Source: Aminobacter sp. HY435 (GTDB lineage Bacteria > Pseudomonadota > Alphaproteobacteria > Rhizobiales > Rhizobiaceae). From it: a stretch of DNA of 64,000 nt. The notes under the pieces are model-generated. The model was not told the origin of the DNA, ran no database searches, and saw nothing but the letters and a program-made list of their open reading frames with translations. Position 1 is the stretch's first letter; every line of letters starts with the position of its first letter. Below, piece after piece: positions 55,696 to 64,000 of this stretch. Made by a program: the position numbers and the translations under genes. The stretch lies in the NCBI RefSeq assembly GCF_027568395.1, contig NZ_JANKZL010000003.1:248001-312000 (forward strand), read 5' to 3'.

Positions 55696-55717
55696 CCGCC
55701 CGCGCACAGCGCCAAAG

Positions 55718-55747
55718 AAAAAGCCCGGCAGCGATGCCGGGCTTTTT
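55718..55747. terminator. Bidirectional terminator between exported-protein gene and aspS
   Basis: AAAAAGCCCGGCA (55718-55730) pairs perfectly with TGCCGGGCTTTTT (55735-55747) around a GCGA tetraloop. With A-runs and T-runs on both flanks it should serve both convergent genes. Confidence 0.92.
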
Positions 55748-55779
55748 GTTGAATCGAAAGAGTCGCTTGCGCGGGCTTG

Positions 55780-57570
55780 TTAAGCTTCTTTCTTGGCAAC
55801 CGCGACGCGCAGCGACAGCTCGCGCAGCTGCTGCGGGGTGGCGTCCGAAGGCGCGTTCATCAACAGGTCCTGCGCCTGCTGGTTCATCGGGAACAGCGTC
55901 ACTTCACGCAGGTTCTTGGCGCCAACGAGCAGCATGATGACGCGGTCGACGCCGGCAGCCATGCCGCCGTGCGGGGGCGCGCCATACTGGAAGGCGCGGT
56001 AGAGGCCGCCGAACTGCTCCTCGACCTCCTCGCGCGACTTGCCGGTGATCTCGAAGGCCTTGACCATCGTTTCAGGCAGTTGGTTGCGGATCGAACCCGA
56101 CGCGATCTCGAAGCCGTTGCAGACCATGTCGTACTGATAGGCCTTGATGGTCAGCGGGTCCTGGTTGTTCAGCGCCTCGATGCCGCCCTGCGGCATCGAG
56201 AACGGATTGTGGGCGAAGTCGATCTTCTTTTCTTCTTCCAGCCATTCGTAGAACGGGAAGTCGATGATCCAGCACAGCTCGAAGCGCTCGCGATCGACGA
56301 GGTTGAGTTCCTCGCCGGCGCGGGTGCGGGCAGCACCGGCGAACGACACGAACTTCCTGGGGTCGCCCGCGACGAAGAAGGCGGCATCGCCATCGGCGAG
56401 GCCGAGTTGCTGGCGGATGGCTTCCGTGCGCTCTTCGCCGATGTTCTTGGCGATGGGGCCTGCGCCTTCGAGCTTGTCGCCTTCCTTACGCCAGAAGATG
56501 TAGCCGAGGCCAGGCTGGCCCTCGCCCTGCGCCCAGGAATTCATGCGGTCGCAGAAGGCGCGCGAGCCACCGGTCTTGGCCGGGATGGCCCAGACCTCGA
56601 CCTTCGGGTTGGAGGCGATCATGCCAGCGAACACCTTGAAGCCGGAGCCGTCGAAATGTTCGGTGACGGCCTGCATCTCGATCGGGTTGCGCAGGTCGGG
56701 CTTGTCGGAGCCATAGGTGCGCAGCGCGGTGTCGTAGGGAATGCGGCGGAACTTCTGCGTCACCGGCTTGCCGTCAGCGAACTGCTCGAAGACGCCGCGC
56801 ATCACCGGCTCCATCGTGTCCCAGACGTCTTCCTGGGTGACGAAGCTCATCTCGAGGTCGAGCTGGTAGAATTCGCCCGGCAGGCGATCGGCGCGCGGGT
56901 CTTCGTCGCGGAAGCAAGGCGCGATCTGGAAGTAGCGGTCGAAACCGGCGACCATCAACAGCTGCTTGTACTGTTGCGGCGCCTGCGGCAGCGCGAAGAA
57001 CTTGCCGGGGTGAATGCGGCTGGGCACCAGGAAGTCGCGCGCGCCTTCCGGCGACGACGCGGTCAGGATCGGCGTCGAATATTCGGTGAAGCCCTCCTCG
57101 CCCATGCGCTTGCGCATTTCGGCGATGATCTTGGTGCGCGCGACGATGTTCCTGTGCAACGTGTCGCGGCGCAGGTCGAGGAAACGGTACTTGAGGCGGA
57201 TGTCCTCGGGATACTCAGGCTCGCCGAACACCGGCAGCGGCAGCTCCCTGGCAGCCGAAAGCACCTCGATTTCCTGCGCGAATATCTCGATCTCGCCAGT
57301 CGGCAGGTTGCCGTTGACGGCTTCGGCCATGCGCGCCTTGACCTCACCGTCGACGCGGATGACCCACTCGCCGCGCACCGTCTCGGCGATCTTGAAGGCC
57401 GGCGAGTCGGGATCGGCGACGATCTGGGTCAAGCCGTAGTGGTCGCGCAGATCGATGAAGAGCAGGCCGCCATGATCTCGGACGCGATGCACCCAGCCAG
57501 ACAGACGAACGGTGGAACCGACGTCGGATTTCCTCAACTGGGCGCAGGTGTGGCTGCGGTAACGGTGCAT
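55780..57570 (-). CDS. aspS: Aspartyl-tRNA synthetase
   Basis: A 596-residue class II synthetase. The anticodon-binding OB domain starts at [30 protein letters not shown] (read in parts), motif 2 is [11 protein letters not shown] with [10 protein letters not shown] just before it, the bacterial GAD insertion spans about residues 290-430, and motif 3 is [15 protein letters not shown]. The start at 57570 gives MHRYRSH, the usual rhizobial N-terminus. Whether it also charges tRNA-Asn is not readable here. Confidence 0.97.
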   Translation of the reverse strand: MHRYRSHTCAQLRKSDVGSTVRLSGWVHRVRDHGGLLFIDLRDHYGLTQIVADPDSPAFKIAETVRGEWVIRVDGEVKARMAEAVNGNLPTGEIEIFAQEIEVLSAARELPLPVFGEPEYPEDIRLKYRFLDLRRDTLHRNIVARTKIIAEMRKRMGEEGFTEYSTPILTASSPEGARDFLVPSRIHPGKFFALPQAPQQYKQLLMVAGFDRYFQIAPCFRDEDPRADRLPGEFYQLDLEMSFVTQEDVWDTMEPVMRGVFEQFADGKPVTQKFRRIPYDTALRTYGSDKPDLRNPIEMQAVTEHFDGSGFKVFAGMIASNPKVEVWAIPAKTGGSRAFCDRMNSWAQGEGQPGLGYIFWRKEGDKLEGAGPIAKNIGEERTEAIRQQLGLADGDAAFFVAGDPRKFVSFAGAARTRAGEELNLVDRERFELCWIIDFPFYEWLEEEKKIDFAHNPFSMPQGGIEALNNQDPLTIKAYQYDMVCNGFEIASGSIRNQLPETMVKAFEITGKSREEVEEQFGGLYRAFQYGAPPHGGMAAGVDRVIMLLVGAKNLREVTLFPMNQQAQDLLMNAPSDATPQQLRELSLRVAVAKKEA

Positions 57571-57718
57571 GGCAAATTTCCGGTTCGGGCTGTTGTTCGG
57601 CGGCGCCAGGTCACGTTGTGCGCCTGGGCCGAAAAATTGGCGCGAAAAGCGCATGGGTGCCCGGTTTTGTCAAGGTAAAGCCACGCCGAGGGCGCCCAGG
57701 AGGGGGCAAAAGGCCCGG

Positions 57719-58135
57719 CTAGAGCCGCTTCTTCAGCCACACCCTGGAATGTCCGGGCGGATAGTCGTCGATCCGCCCGAACTCCTCGTATCCCTGCCGC
57801 TTGTAAAACTCCGGGGCCTGAAAGGTGTACGAATCGAGATGCACGCCGATGCAGCCCCGCTGCCTTGCCACCTCCTCGGCCTTGCCAAGCAGTTGGATGC
57901 CGAGACCGCGCTTGCGGGCCGCCGCATCGACCCAAAGCCATTCGACGAACAGCCAGGAATACTCCGACGATCCCTTGAGCCCGCCGATAACGGCCCCGCT
58001 TTCGTCACGCGCGACGACCCAAAGGTCCTGATCGTTGTGCGGTCCGCCAGCCTGATAGTTGTAGCCGTTCAGGCCCTCGCCAATGAATCGCGCTGTTTCG
58101 GCATCGACTTCGGTGCTGACCGCAAATGTCGTCAT
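57719..58135 (-). CDS. GNAT-family N-acetyltransferase
   Basis: A 138-residue single GNAT domain. WLFVEWLWVDAAARKRGLGIQLLGKAEEVARQRGC (about residues 60-95, read in parts) contains the acetyl-CoA pyrophosphate loop RKRGLG, and LDSYTFQAPEFYKRQGYEEFGRIDDYPPGHSRVWLKK is the last motif, close to small-molecule acetyltransferases. Substrate unknown. It lies upstream of aspS on the same strand, 148 bases away. Confidence 0.87.
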   Translation of the reverse strand: MTTFAVSTEVDAETARFIGEGLNGYNYQAGGPHNDQDLWVVARDESGAVIGGLKGSSEYSWLFVEWLWVDAAARKRGLGIQLLGKAEEVARQRGCIGVHLDSYTFQAPEFYKRQGYEEFGRIDDYPPGHSRVWLKKRL

Positions 58136-58293
58136 GGTTGCCTCCTGCGACGGCGCGTCGGCCGATGGCGCAGGCTAGCCTCGGGCCGGACAAGCGCGTT
58201 GGCGCAGCCGACGGAATATGTCGCACCAGTGGCGGTCTGGCATTGACCGGACAAGCTATCTATAGCCAACTCAAGTTTTCTCGCGCTTGTCGA

Positions 58294-59538
58294 ATGTCCT
58301 CCATACGCCCACTGATCCCACTGCTCATCACCGCCGGCATCCTGCTTGGCGGCAACGGCCTGCAAAGTACGCTGATTGCGTTGCGCGGGGCGCAGGAAGG
58401 CTTTTCGCCTGCGACCATCGGCATGATCGGGACCACCTACTTCGGCGGCTTCCTGCTTGGCTGCATCTTCATCACCCGGATCATGAAGGCCGTCGGACAC
58501 GTCCGCGCCTTTGCAGCCCTCGCCGCGATTGCCGCATCCGGCACCTTGATGCTGGTGCTGGTCATCGACCCGCTGATGTGGGCGACGATCCGCTTTGCCA
58601 CCGGCTTCTGCTTCGCCGGGCTGTTCACCGTCATGGAAAGCTGGCTGAACTCGGGCGCCTCGAACCACGACCGCGCCCGCCTGCTCGCCATCTACCGCAT
58701 CATCGACATCGGCTCGGTGACCGGGGCGCAGTTCATGATTCCGGTGTTCGGCGCCGGCGGCTTCACCATCTTCGCCATCATGTCGATCATGATCACCCTG
58801 TCGTTGGTGCCGGTGTCGCTTGGCGACCGCTCCAACCCCACGCCGCCCAGCGAGGTCAAGCTCGACCTCAGGCGCGCCTGGCGCATCTCGCCGCTCGGCG
58901 CCATCGGCTGCATCTTTGTCGGCATCACCAACAGCGCCTTCCGCACCTTGAGCCCGATCTATGCCGATCAGATCGGCATGTCGGTGACCGATGTCGTGAC
59001 CTTCGTCAGTGTCGGAATTATCGGCGGAGCGATGATACAGTATCCGCTCGGCTACCTGTCGGACCTGTGGGACCGCCGCCTCGTGCTGCTTGTTACCACG
59101 CTCGGCGCGCTGCTTTCGGCGCTGGCGCTGGTGTTCTTCGCCGGCAATTCCCCGATCGCCAACTTCGTGCTGATCTTCATCTTCGGCTCGTTCGCCATGC
59201 CCCTCTATTCGCTGTCTGCGGCGCATGCCAACGACCGCGCGGAGAAGGACGAGTTCGTGCTCGTCAACGCGGCGCTGATGCTGTTCTACTCCGTCGGCGC
59301 CATCGCCGGCCCGCTGATCGCGTCCCTTTTCATGGAGCGCTATGGCCCGCATTCGCTGTTTGCCTTCAGCGCCGCCGTCTATGTGCTGTTCGTGGCGGTC
59401 ATCGTCTACCGCATGGGCGCGCGTTCGCCAGTTCCAGCCGGCCACCGCGGCCGCTTCTTCGCGCTACTCAGGACCTCGCCGATTTTTGCGCGTTTTGCCG
59501 GCCGAAACGCGGCTTCCAACGATACTGACGCTGCGTGA
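58294..59538 (+). CDS. MFS transporter (YcaD-like)
   Basis: A 414-residue permease with twelve helices. LLITAGILLGGNGLQSTLIALRGAQEGFSPATIGMIGTTYFGGFLLG (read in parts) is typical of YcaD-type MFS proteins, and GYLSDLWDRRLVLL is the MFS motif A. The C-terminal tail (residues about 385-414) is basic and cytoplasmic. Substrate unknown. The ATG at 58294 has no good ribosome site, so the start is the weakest part of this call. Confidence 0.87.
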   Translation: MSSIRPLIPLLITAGILLGGNGLQSTLIALRGAQEGFSPATIGMIGTTYFGGFLLGCIFITRIMKAVGHVRAFAALAAIAASGTLMLVLVIDPLMWATIRFATGFCFAGLFTVMESWLNSGASNHDRARLLAIYRIIDIGSVTGAQFMIPVFGAGGFTIFAIMSIMITLSLVPVSLGDRSNPTPPSEVKLDLRRAWRISPLGAIGCIFVGITNSAFRTLSPIYADQIGMSVTDVVTFVSVGIIGGAMIQYPLGYLSDLWDRRLVLLVTTLGALLSALALVFFAGNSPIANFVLIFIFGSFAMPLYSLSAAHANDRAEKDEFVLVNAALMLFYSVGAIAGPLIASLFMERYGPHSLFAFSAAVYVLFVAVIVYRMGARSPVPAGHRGRFFALLRTSPIFARFAGRNAASNDTDAA

Positions 59539-59636
59539 CACCCGCGACCGCGGCTGCAGTGCCCGGCGAATGGACGCTTGACGAATGAGCGCCCGACTGA
59601 AAAGGAAAGACAACGCGTTCTGAACAAAGCAATATT

Positions 59637-60794
59637 ATGCATGTAATAACGACCCAGGACGAACTCGAAACCGCCATTGCCGCGCTCGAAAAATCCAATT
59701 TCGTGACGGTAGACACCGAGTTCATTCGCGAAACCACTTTCTGGCCCGAGCTGTGCCTGATCCAGATGGCCGCCCCCGGCGTATCGGCATTGGTCGATCC
59801 GCTGGCTCCAGGCATCGACCTTCAGCCTTTCTTCCGGCTGATGGCCAACGAGGCGGTGACCAAGGTCTTCCATGCCGCACGCCAGGACATCGAGATCATC
59901 TTCCACCTGGGCGGGCTGATCCCGCACCCGGTGTTCGATACCCAGGTCGCGGCCATGGTCTGCGGTTTCGGCGACAGCGTCTCCTACGAGCAGATCGTTC
60001 AGAAGATCACCGGCGGCCGCATCGACAAGTCGTCGCGCTTCACCGACTGGCGCCACCGCCCGCTTTCGGACAAGCAGCTCGACTATGCGCTTGCCGACGT
60101 GACCCACCTGATCGGCGTCTACGAGCATCTCAAGGCCGAGCTCGAGCGCGAAAACCGCGCCCACTGGCTGAACGAGGAAATGGAGGTCCTGACCTCCCGC
60201 GCCACCTACGATCCGCATCCCGAAGATGCCTGGAAGCGCCTGAAGATGCGCCTGCGCAAACCCCAGGAGCTTGCCATCGTGCAGGCTGTTGCCGCCTGGC
60301 GCGAACGCGAGGCGCGCGAACGCAACGTGCCGCGCGGCCGTGTCCTGAAGGACGACGCGATCTATGAGGTCGCCCAGCAGGCGCCGCGCGACATGGCCGC
60401 CCTGTCGCGCCTGCGCACCACGCCGAAGGGCTGGGAGCGGTCGTCGTCGGCCACCGCCCTGCTTGCAGTCGTCAATGCGGCACTCGACATGCCGCGCGAC
60501 CAGATGCCCAAGCTGCCCAAGACATTCCAACCGCCAGAAGGCTCGAGCGCCGCTTCGGAGCTGCTCAAGGTTCTGCTGCGCATCGTGTCGGAAAAGGAAG
60601 GCGTGGCGCCCAAGGTGCTTGCCTCGGGCGACGACATCGACCGCATCGCCGCCGAAGGCGAGGCAGCGGATGTCCCAGCCCTGCAGGGCTGGCGCAAGGC
60701 CGTTTTCGGCGAAGCAGCGCTCAAGCTGGTGCGCGGCGAACTGGCCATCCGCTTCGACAAACGCAAGATCGCGGTGTTCGAAGTCAACGCCTGA
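59637..60794 (+). CDS. rnd: Ribonuclease D
   Basis: A 385-residue 3'-5' exoribonuclease that trims tRNA and other stable RNA. The DEDDy catalytic acids appear in TVDTEFIRETTFWPELCLIQ (about residue 22), VFHAARQDIEIIFHL (about residue 77) and DYALADVTHLIGVYE (about residue 150). The HRDC domain is at about residues 205-290 (LAIVQAVAAWREREARERNVPRGRVLKDDAIYEVA, read in parts). Full length. The next reading frame continues in phase after its stop. Confidence 0.95.
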   Translation: MHVITTQDELETAIAALEKSNFVTVDTEFIRETTFWPELCLIQMAAPGVSALVDPLAPGIDLQPFFRLMANEAVTKVFHAARQDIEIIFHLGGLIPHPVFDTQVAAMVCGFGDSVSYEQIVQKITGGRIDKSSRFTDWRHRPLSDKQLDYALADVTHLIGVYEHLKAELERENRAHWLNEEMEVLTSRATYDPHPEDAWKRLKMRLRKPQELAIVQAVAAWREREARERNVPRGRVLKDDAIYEVAQQAPRDMAALSRLRTTPKGWERSSSATALLAVVNAALDMPRDQMPKLPKTFQPPEGSSAASELLKVLLRIVSEKEGVAPKVLASGDDIDRIAAEGEAADVPALQGWRKAVFGEAALKLVRGELAIRFDKRKIAVFEVNA

Positions 60795-61100
60795 ACGGCG
60801 CGGCCTGGCTGCCGCGCCGCTTGCAAGCCGGCGTCTGACGATTTCGATCCGCAGGCCGCGGTTGCCGTCATCCAGGCTTTGGCTGGCGCCAGCGCGATCA
60901 CGTCGTCTTTCGAGACGACTTCAGGCCAGGATGCGCCTGATGCAGAGCTGGACCTGTCCGACATGGCCAAGGACGCCGCGACAGCAGAGCGCAGCGAAGG
61001 CGCAAAAGGCGAGAGCCTGCGAGGGCTGCTCGCCCATTACCTGGAATTCATCGACGCGTCCGATTTCGACAGGAAGCAAAAATTCTCGATATGGCTTTGA
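60795..61100 (+). pseudogene. Open frame after rnd without a clear start
   Basis: The frame stays open for 101 codons in phase after the rnd stop and has host-like codon use, ending RGLLAHYLEFIDASDFDRKQ then KFSIWL. No ATG occurs until codon 57 (60963), and the earlier starts are a TTG at 60879 with no ribosome site. The acidic, helix-like protein is not recognised. It may be a small gene that lost its start, a gene starting at the TTG, or decay product of a rnd extension. The rest of this 311-base gap holds nothing else. Confidence 0.35.
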
Positions 61101-61105
61101 GCCTC

Positions 61106-61681
61106 TCAGCCAGTGCCGTGGCTATCGATGTCGGCCGAAATGGCTCTTTTCCGCCGCGAGGCCAGGACGAAGGCCGTGATGACCGCGACTGGCACGACCA
61201 GTAAGGCAAACTTCGCGACTATGAGCCCGGAGGCAAGAGCCATCGACCTGCTGCCGGCTGATGGCGGGTCGGCCAGCATGCGCGCAACGACGATGTTTTG
61301 GGCATAGTCGGCGATCGTGTAGGGCACAACCAGGCCAACGGCCACCAGCGAGCGCATACGTTCTGAAAGCGCTGCGAAGCGTGGCAGCTGCTCACCGTAC
61401 TTCAGGATCAGGCTGACCAGTGTCAGCGACAGCAGCGCCGGAAACAGCAGGTCGAAAGTCAGATAGTGCCAGACAAGGATTGTCTCGGCGCCGGGACGGC
61501 CAAGGCGGGCTATCCAGTCGAAGCCTTCGCTTTCGGAAAAGCCCGAGAAGCGAAGGTCGAGCGACGGCTGATCGCCGCTCAATGTGCGAAAGTAGAATAA
61601 CTCGAGCAGCGTCATGGCGGCGAACACCGCCGCCGTGACGAAGCCCAGCGCTGCCGCGTGCCGCCGCAGCCTTGCGATCAT
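61106..61681 (-). CDS. Hypothetical inner-membrane protein behind guaB
   Basis: A 191-residue protein with four predicted helices (about residues 10-30, 72-92, 110-130 and 150-173) and a polar periplasmic loop (TLSGDQPSLDLRFSGFSESEGFDW) between the first two. No family is recognised. It starts 5 bases after guaB stops, so it is almost certainly cotranscribed, but nothing links it to purine synthesis. Confidence 0.75.
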   Translation of the reverse strand: MIARLRRHAAALGFVTAAVFAAMTLLELFYFRTLSGDQPSLDLRFSGFSESEGFDWIARLGRPGAETILVWHYLTFDLLFPALLSLTLVSLILKYGEQLPRFAALSERMRSLVAVGLVVPYTIADYAQNIVVARMLADPPSAGSRSMALASGLIVAKFALLVVPVAVITAFVLASRRKRAISADIDSHGTG

Positions 61682-61686
61682 GCGGA

Positions 61687-63189
61687 TCAGACCCCGCCGG
61701 GGTAGTTCGGGCTCTCGCGCGTGATGGTCACGTTGTGGGCGTGGCTCTCACGCAGGCCGGCGTTGGAGATGCGCACGAAGGTGGCGCGATCGCGGAAGTC
61801 GGCCAGCGTGCGTGCGCCGACATAGCCCATCGACGCCTTGAGGCCGCCGGCGAGCTGGTGCAGCACGCCCGAGACCGGTCCCTTGTAAGGTACCTGGCCC
61901 TCGATGCCCTCGGGCACCAGCTTGAGGGTGTCGCGCACTTCGGCCTGGAAATAGCGATCGGCCGAACCGCGTGCCATCGCGCCGACCGACCCCATGCCGC
62001 GGTATGCCTTGAACGAGCGGCCCTGGTGCAAATAGACCTCGCCGGGGCTTTCCTCGGTGCCGGCGAGCAGCGAGCCGATCATCGCCACACCCGCTCCGGC
62101 GGCAAGCGCCTTGGCGAGGTCGCCCGAAAACTTGATGCCGCCGTCGGCAACCACCGTGACGCCCGACTTCTGGGCGGCCTCGACTGCCGACATGATCGCC
62201 GACAGCTGCGGCACGCCGACGCCGGCAACAATGCGGGTGGTGCAGATCGAGCCCGGCCCGATGCCGACCTTGACCACATCGGCGCCCGCGTCGATCAACG
62301 CCTGGGTGCCTTCAGCAGTGGCGACGTTGCCGGCCATGATGCGCACCGAGTTGGAAATCTTCTTGGCGCGGGTAACGGCGTCGAGAACGCGCTGCGAATG
62401 GCCATGCGCGGTGTCAATGACCAACAGGTCGACGCCGGCGTCGATCAGGCGCTCGGCCCGCTCGAAACCGTCGTCGCCGACGCTGGTGGCAGCAGCGGCG
62501 CGCAGACGCCCCTGCGCGTCCTTGGTGGCGTTCGGATTGAGCTGCGACTTCTCCATGTCCTTGACGGTGATGAGGCCGACGCAGTTGCCGCTCTTGTCGA
62601 CGACGAGCAGCTTTTCGATGCGGTGCTGGTGCAGCAGGCGCTTGGCCTCCTCCTGTTCAACCGTCTCCTTGACGGTGATCAGGTTCTCGCGCGTCATCAA
62701 CTCATAGACCTTCTGAGCCGGATCAGAGGCGAAACGAACGTCGCGGTTGGTGAGGATGCCGACCAGACGGCCGGTCTTCTGGCCGCCGGTGCCGCCATTC
62801 TCGACGACCGGGATGCCGGAGATGCCGTGAGTGCGCATCAGGGTCAGCGCGTCGGCCAGCGTGGCGTCCGGCCCGATCGTGACCGGGTTCACCACCATGC
62901 CCGATTCGAACTTCTTGACCTGGCGAACCTGCTCGGCCTGTTCAGCGGGCGTGAAATTGCGATGAATGACGCCGATGCCGCCAGCTTGCGCCATGGCGAT
63001 CGCCAGGCGCGCTTCGGTTACCGTGTCCATGGCGGCCGAGATGATCGGGATATTGAGGTCGATGTCGCCGGCGATGCGGGTGCTGATGTCGGTCTCGCCG
63101 GGCATCACTTCGGAATGACCGGGCTGCAACAGCACGTCGTCAAAGGTCAGCGCCAGAGCGCCGGTGGAAGATTCTATGATTTTCGCCAT
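61687..63189 (-). CDS. guaB: IMP dehydrogenase
   Basis: A 500-residue enzyme that oxidises IMP to XMP, the first step to GMP. The TIM barrel is interrupted by a CBS pair (about residues 95-215). The catalytic Cys is in [18 protein letters not shown] (about residue 305) with the flap [17 protein letters not shown] (about residue 400). GAGG lies 6 bases before the ATG at 63189; an earlier TTG is less likely. Confidence 0.97.
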   Translation of the reverse strand: MAKIIESSTGALALTFDDVLLQPGHSEVMPGETDISTRIAGDIDLNIPIISAAMDTVTEARLAIAMAQAGGIGVIHRNFTPAEQAEQVRQVKKFESGMVVNPVTIGPDATLADALTLMRTHGISGIPVVENGGTGGQKTGRLVGILTNRDVRFASDPAQKVYELMTRENLITVKETVEQEEAKRLLHQHRIEKLLVVDKSGNCVGLITVKDMEKSQLNPNATKDAQGRLRAAAATSVGDDGFERAERLIDAGVDLLVIDTAHGHSQRVLDAVTRAKKISNSVRIMAGNVATAEGTQALIDAGADVVKVGIGPGSICTTRIVAGVGVPQLSAIMSAVEAAQKSGVTVVADGGIKFSGDLAKALAAGAGVAMIGSLLAGTEESPGEVYLHQGRSFKAYRGMGSVGAMARGSADRYFQAEVRDTLKLVPEGIEGQVPYKGPVSGVLHQLAGGLKASMGYVGARTLADFRDRATFVRISNAGLRESHAHNVTITRESPNYPGGV

Positions 63190-63801
63190 GGCCAACCTCG
63201 GAATGCATGAAGGAACGCTGGAACCAATGGTATGCAGCGCCGACTCGTCTTTTCCCTTTCAGGATTGGCGGTGGCTGGTAACACGTCTTTGCGCTGATGA
63301 AAAGCGGTGCAATGCCGCAAGGCTGTGGCGTGCCTGCTTGTCTCCGCTCGGGTTCGCGTCAGGGTGGGGTAAAGTACGGCTGACGGCGGCAGTTGCGGGA
63401 GACGACAAGGCAAGATGATTGACTTGTCGGAACTGCAGCCGCAGGCTTCGCCAAGTCACGCCATCCAGCGCGAGCAATTCGCCTTTGCCGACACAGTACG
63501 AATACTTCGGCACCTGGAGCACCGATTCCTCTTCGACCATGCCTAACCTGTGCATCTATTCGGCGTTGGTGAAAGTTGGACGCCAACGTTATTTCTACGG
63601 CAACACCCATCTTGCCGATGCGACCTTTGGCTACCACCCCCATCCGTGGCGTATTCTGATCCGTCGCATCACCGTGATCGCGATGCTGGTGAGATCAACA
63701 GCGGCAACTGACTGGGCCAGACGGCACTGGCAACGGACAGCGCTTGCCTTAGATGCTACCTGACCCGCGCAAACGCCATTTCGGCGATACAGGCTTCACC
63801 A
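63190..63801. other. 612-base gap between guaB and the DHA2 transporter gene
   Basis: It must carry the guaB promoter and that of the transporter. The only coding-like element is a 43-codon frame at 63415. Longer frames across 63359-63763 on both strands have poor codon patterns and no homology I recognise. No strong terminator is needed here because both flanking genes point away from it. Confidence 0.5.
63415..63546 (+). CDS. Possible 43-residue small protein
   Basis: ATG to TAA frame encoding MIDLSELQPQASPSHAIQRE followed by QFAFADTVRILRHLEHRFLF and DHA, with GGGAG and AAGG purine runs in the 20 bases upstream. The composition is that of a soluble helix. No family is recognised, and it could be a remnant of a longer gene. 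Confidence 0.3.
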   Translation: MIDLSELQPQASPSHAIQREQFAFADTVRILRHLEHRFLFDHA

Positions 63802-64000
63802 ATGTCCCAGAACCGCGTCACTCCGCTTGTGCTCGCTGTTGCCCTGTTCATGGAAAACATGGATTCCACGATCATTGCGACGTCGCTGCCGGCAATCGCG
63901 GTCGACATGAACACCAGCCCGATCGCGCTGAAGCTGGCCATGACGGCCTATCTCGTCTCGCTCGCCATCTTCATTCCGATCAGCGCGTGGATGGCCGACC
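63802..64000 (+). CDS. DHA2-type MFS drug transporter (N-terminal part)
   Basis: The first 66 codons of an MFS protein cut by the right edge. VTPLVLAVALFMENMDSTII then ATSLPAIAVDM is the DHA2 (EmrB/QacA-type) helix-1 motif with the Met-Asp-Ser-Thr core (antiporter motif D1), and LKLAMTAYLVSLAIFIPISAWMADR leads to motif A. It is probably a proton-driven multidrug exporter. Its ribosome site is poor, and the start is inferred from the family N-terminus. Confidence 0.85.
   Translation, partial: MSQNRVTPLVLAVALFMENMDSTIIATSLPAIAVDMNTSPIALKLAMTAYLVSLAIFIPISAWMAD

Noticed and set aside
63359-63763. Longer open frames on both strands in the guaB upstream gap
   Set aside because: Codon patterns are irregular, there is no ribosome site and no recognisable domain.

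Overview
This window looks like chromosomal DNA of a high-GC alphaproteobacterium of the order Hyphomicrobiales, most like Mesorhizobium or a close relative in Phyllobacteriaceae. The reasons are the codon usage, the rplM-rpsI, yceD-plsX-fabH-ihfA-merR and nrdR-ribD-ribE-ribH-nusB gene orders, an ldtR/ldtP pair, DUF1344 and DUF2842 proteins, and REP-like palindromes of the kind common in rhizobia. No database was searched, so the genus is an inference. I see no transposase, integrase, phage gene, CRISPR array, plasmid origin or antiviral defence system; most of the window is core genome.

Layout. 1-5.7 kb: the N-terminal part of clpP, a hexapeptide acetyltransferase, a cupin, O-acetylhomoserine sulfhydrylase, and a crotonase/VOC/CoA-binding gene row, then a PaaI-type thioesterase. 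5.8-12.9 kb: the rplM-rpsI ribosomal protein operon with a clear promoter and a structured leader, a small secreted protein, a glycerophosphodiester phosphodiesterase, agmatinase, argC coupled to an APH(6)-type kinase, heme A synthase and DUF2842. 12.9-22.2 kb: a compact exopolysaccharide locus made of a NodB-type deacetylase, a CelD/BcsL-type acyltransferase, a Wzz-kinase fusion whose kinase motifs are degenerate, a short Wza lipoprotein, a GT4 glycosyltransferase, a WcaJ-type initiating transferase and a Wzy-type polymerase. This parts list resembles the Caulobacter holdfast and rhizobial unipolar polysaccharide (UPP) machinery and is the most interesting system here.

22.4-32.9 kb: two DUF1344 paralogues separated by a palindromic repeat, an outer-membrane beta-barrel, tRNA-Pro(GGG), a fatty-acid/phospholipid initiation row (yceD-plsX-fabH) with ihfA and a MerR regulator, a cytochrome bc1 assembly chaperone, a BamE-type lipoprotein, a K+-independent proton-pumping pyrophosphatase, and two small proteins with overlapping divergent starts. 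32.9-46.9 kb, almost all on the minus strand: a four-gene OsmU/Opu-type osmoprotectant ABC transporter, the riboflavin and nusB operon with nrdR, glyA, a Tat-type L,D-transpeptidase with its MarR-type regulator, and a 3-hydroxyisobutyryl-CoA hydrolase-like gene coupled to a small membrane protein.

47-64 kb: hemB, an RDD protein, the N-degron leucyltransferase bpt, an EamA transporter, an AI-2E family permease, parC, an unrecognised exported protein, aspS, a GNAT acetyltransferase, an MFS permease, rnd, an open frame of unclear status after rnd, a small membrane protein behind guaB, and the start of a DHA2-type multidrug transporter cut by the window end. Most gene ends sit beside well-formed intrinsic terminators, and many minus-strand genes overlap by 1-4 bases, which points to translational coupling.
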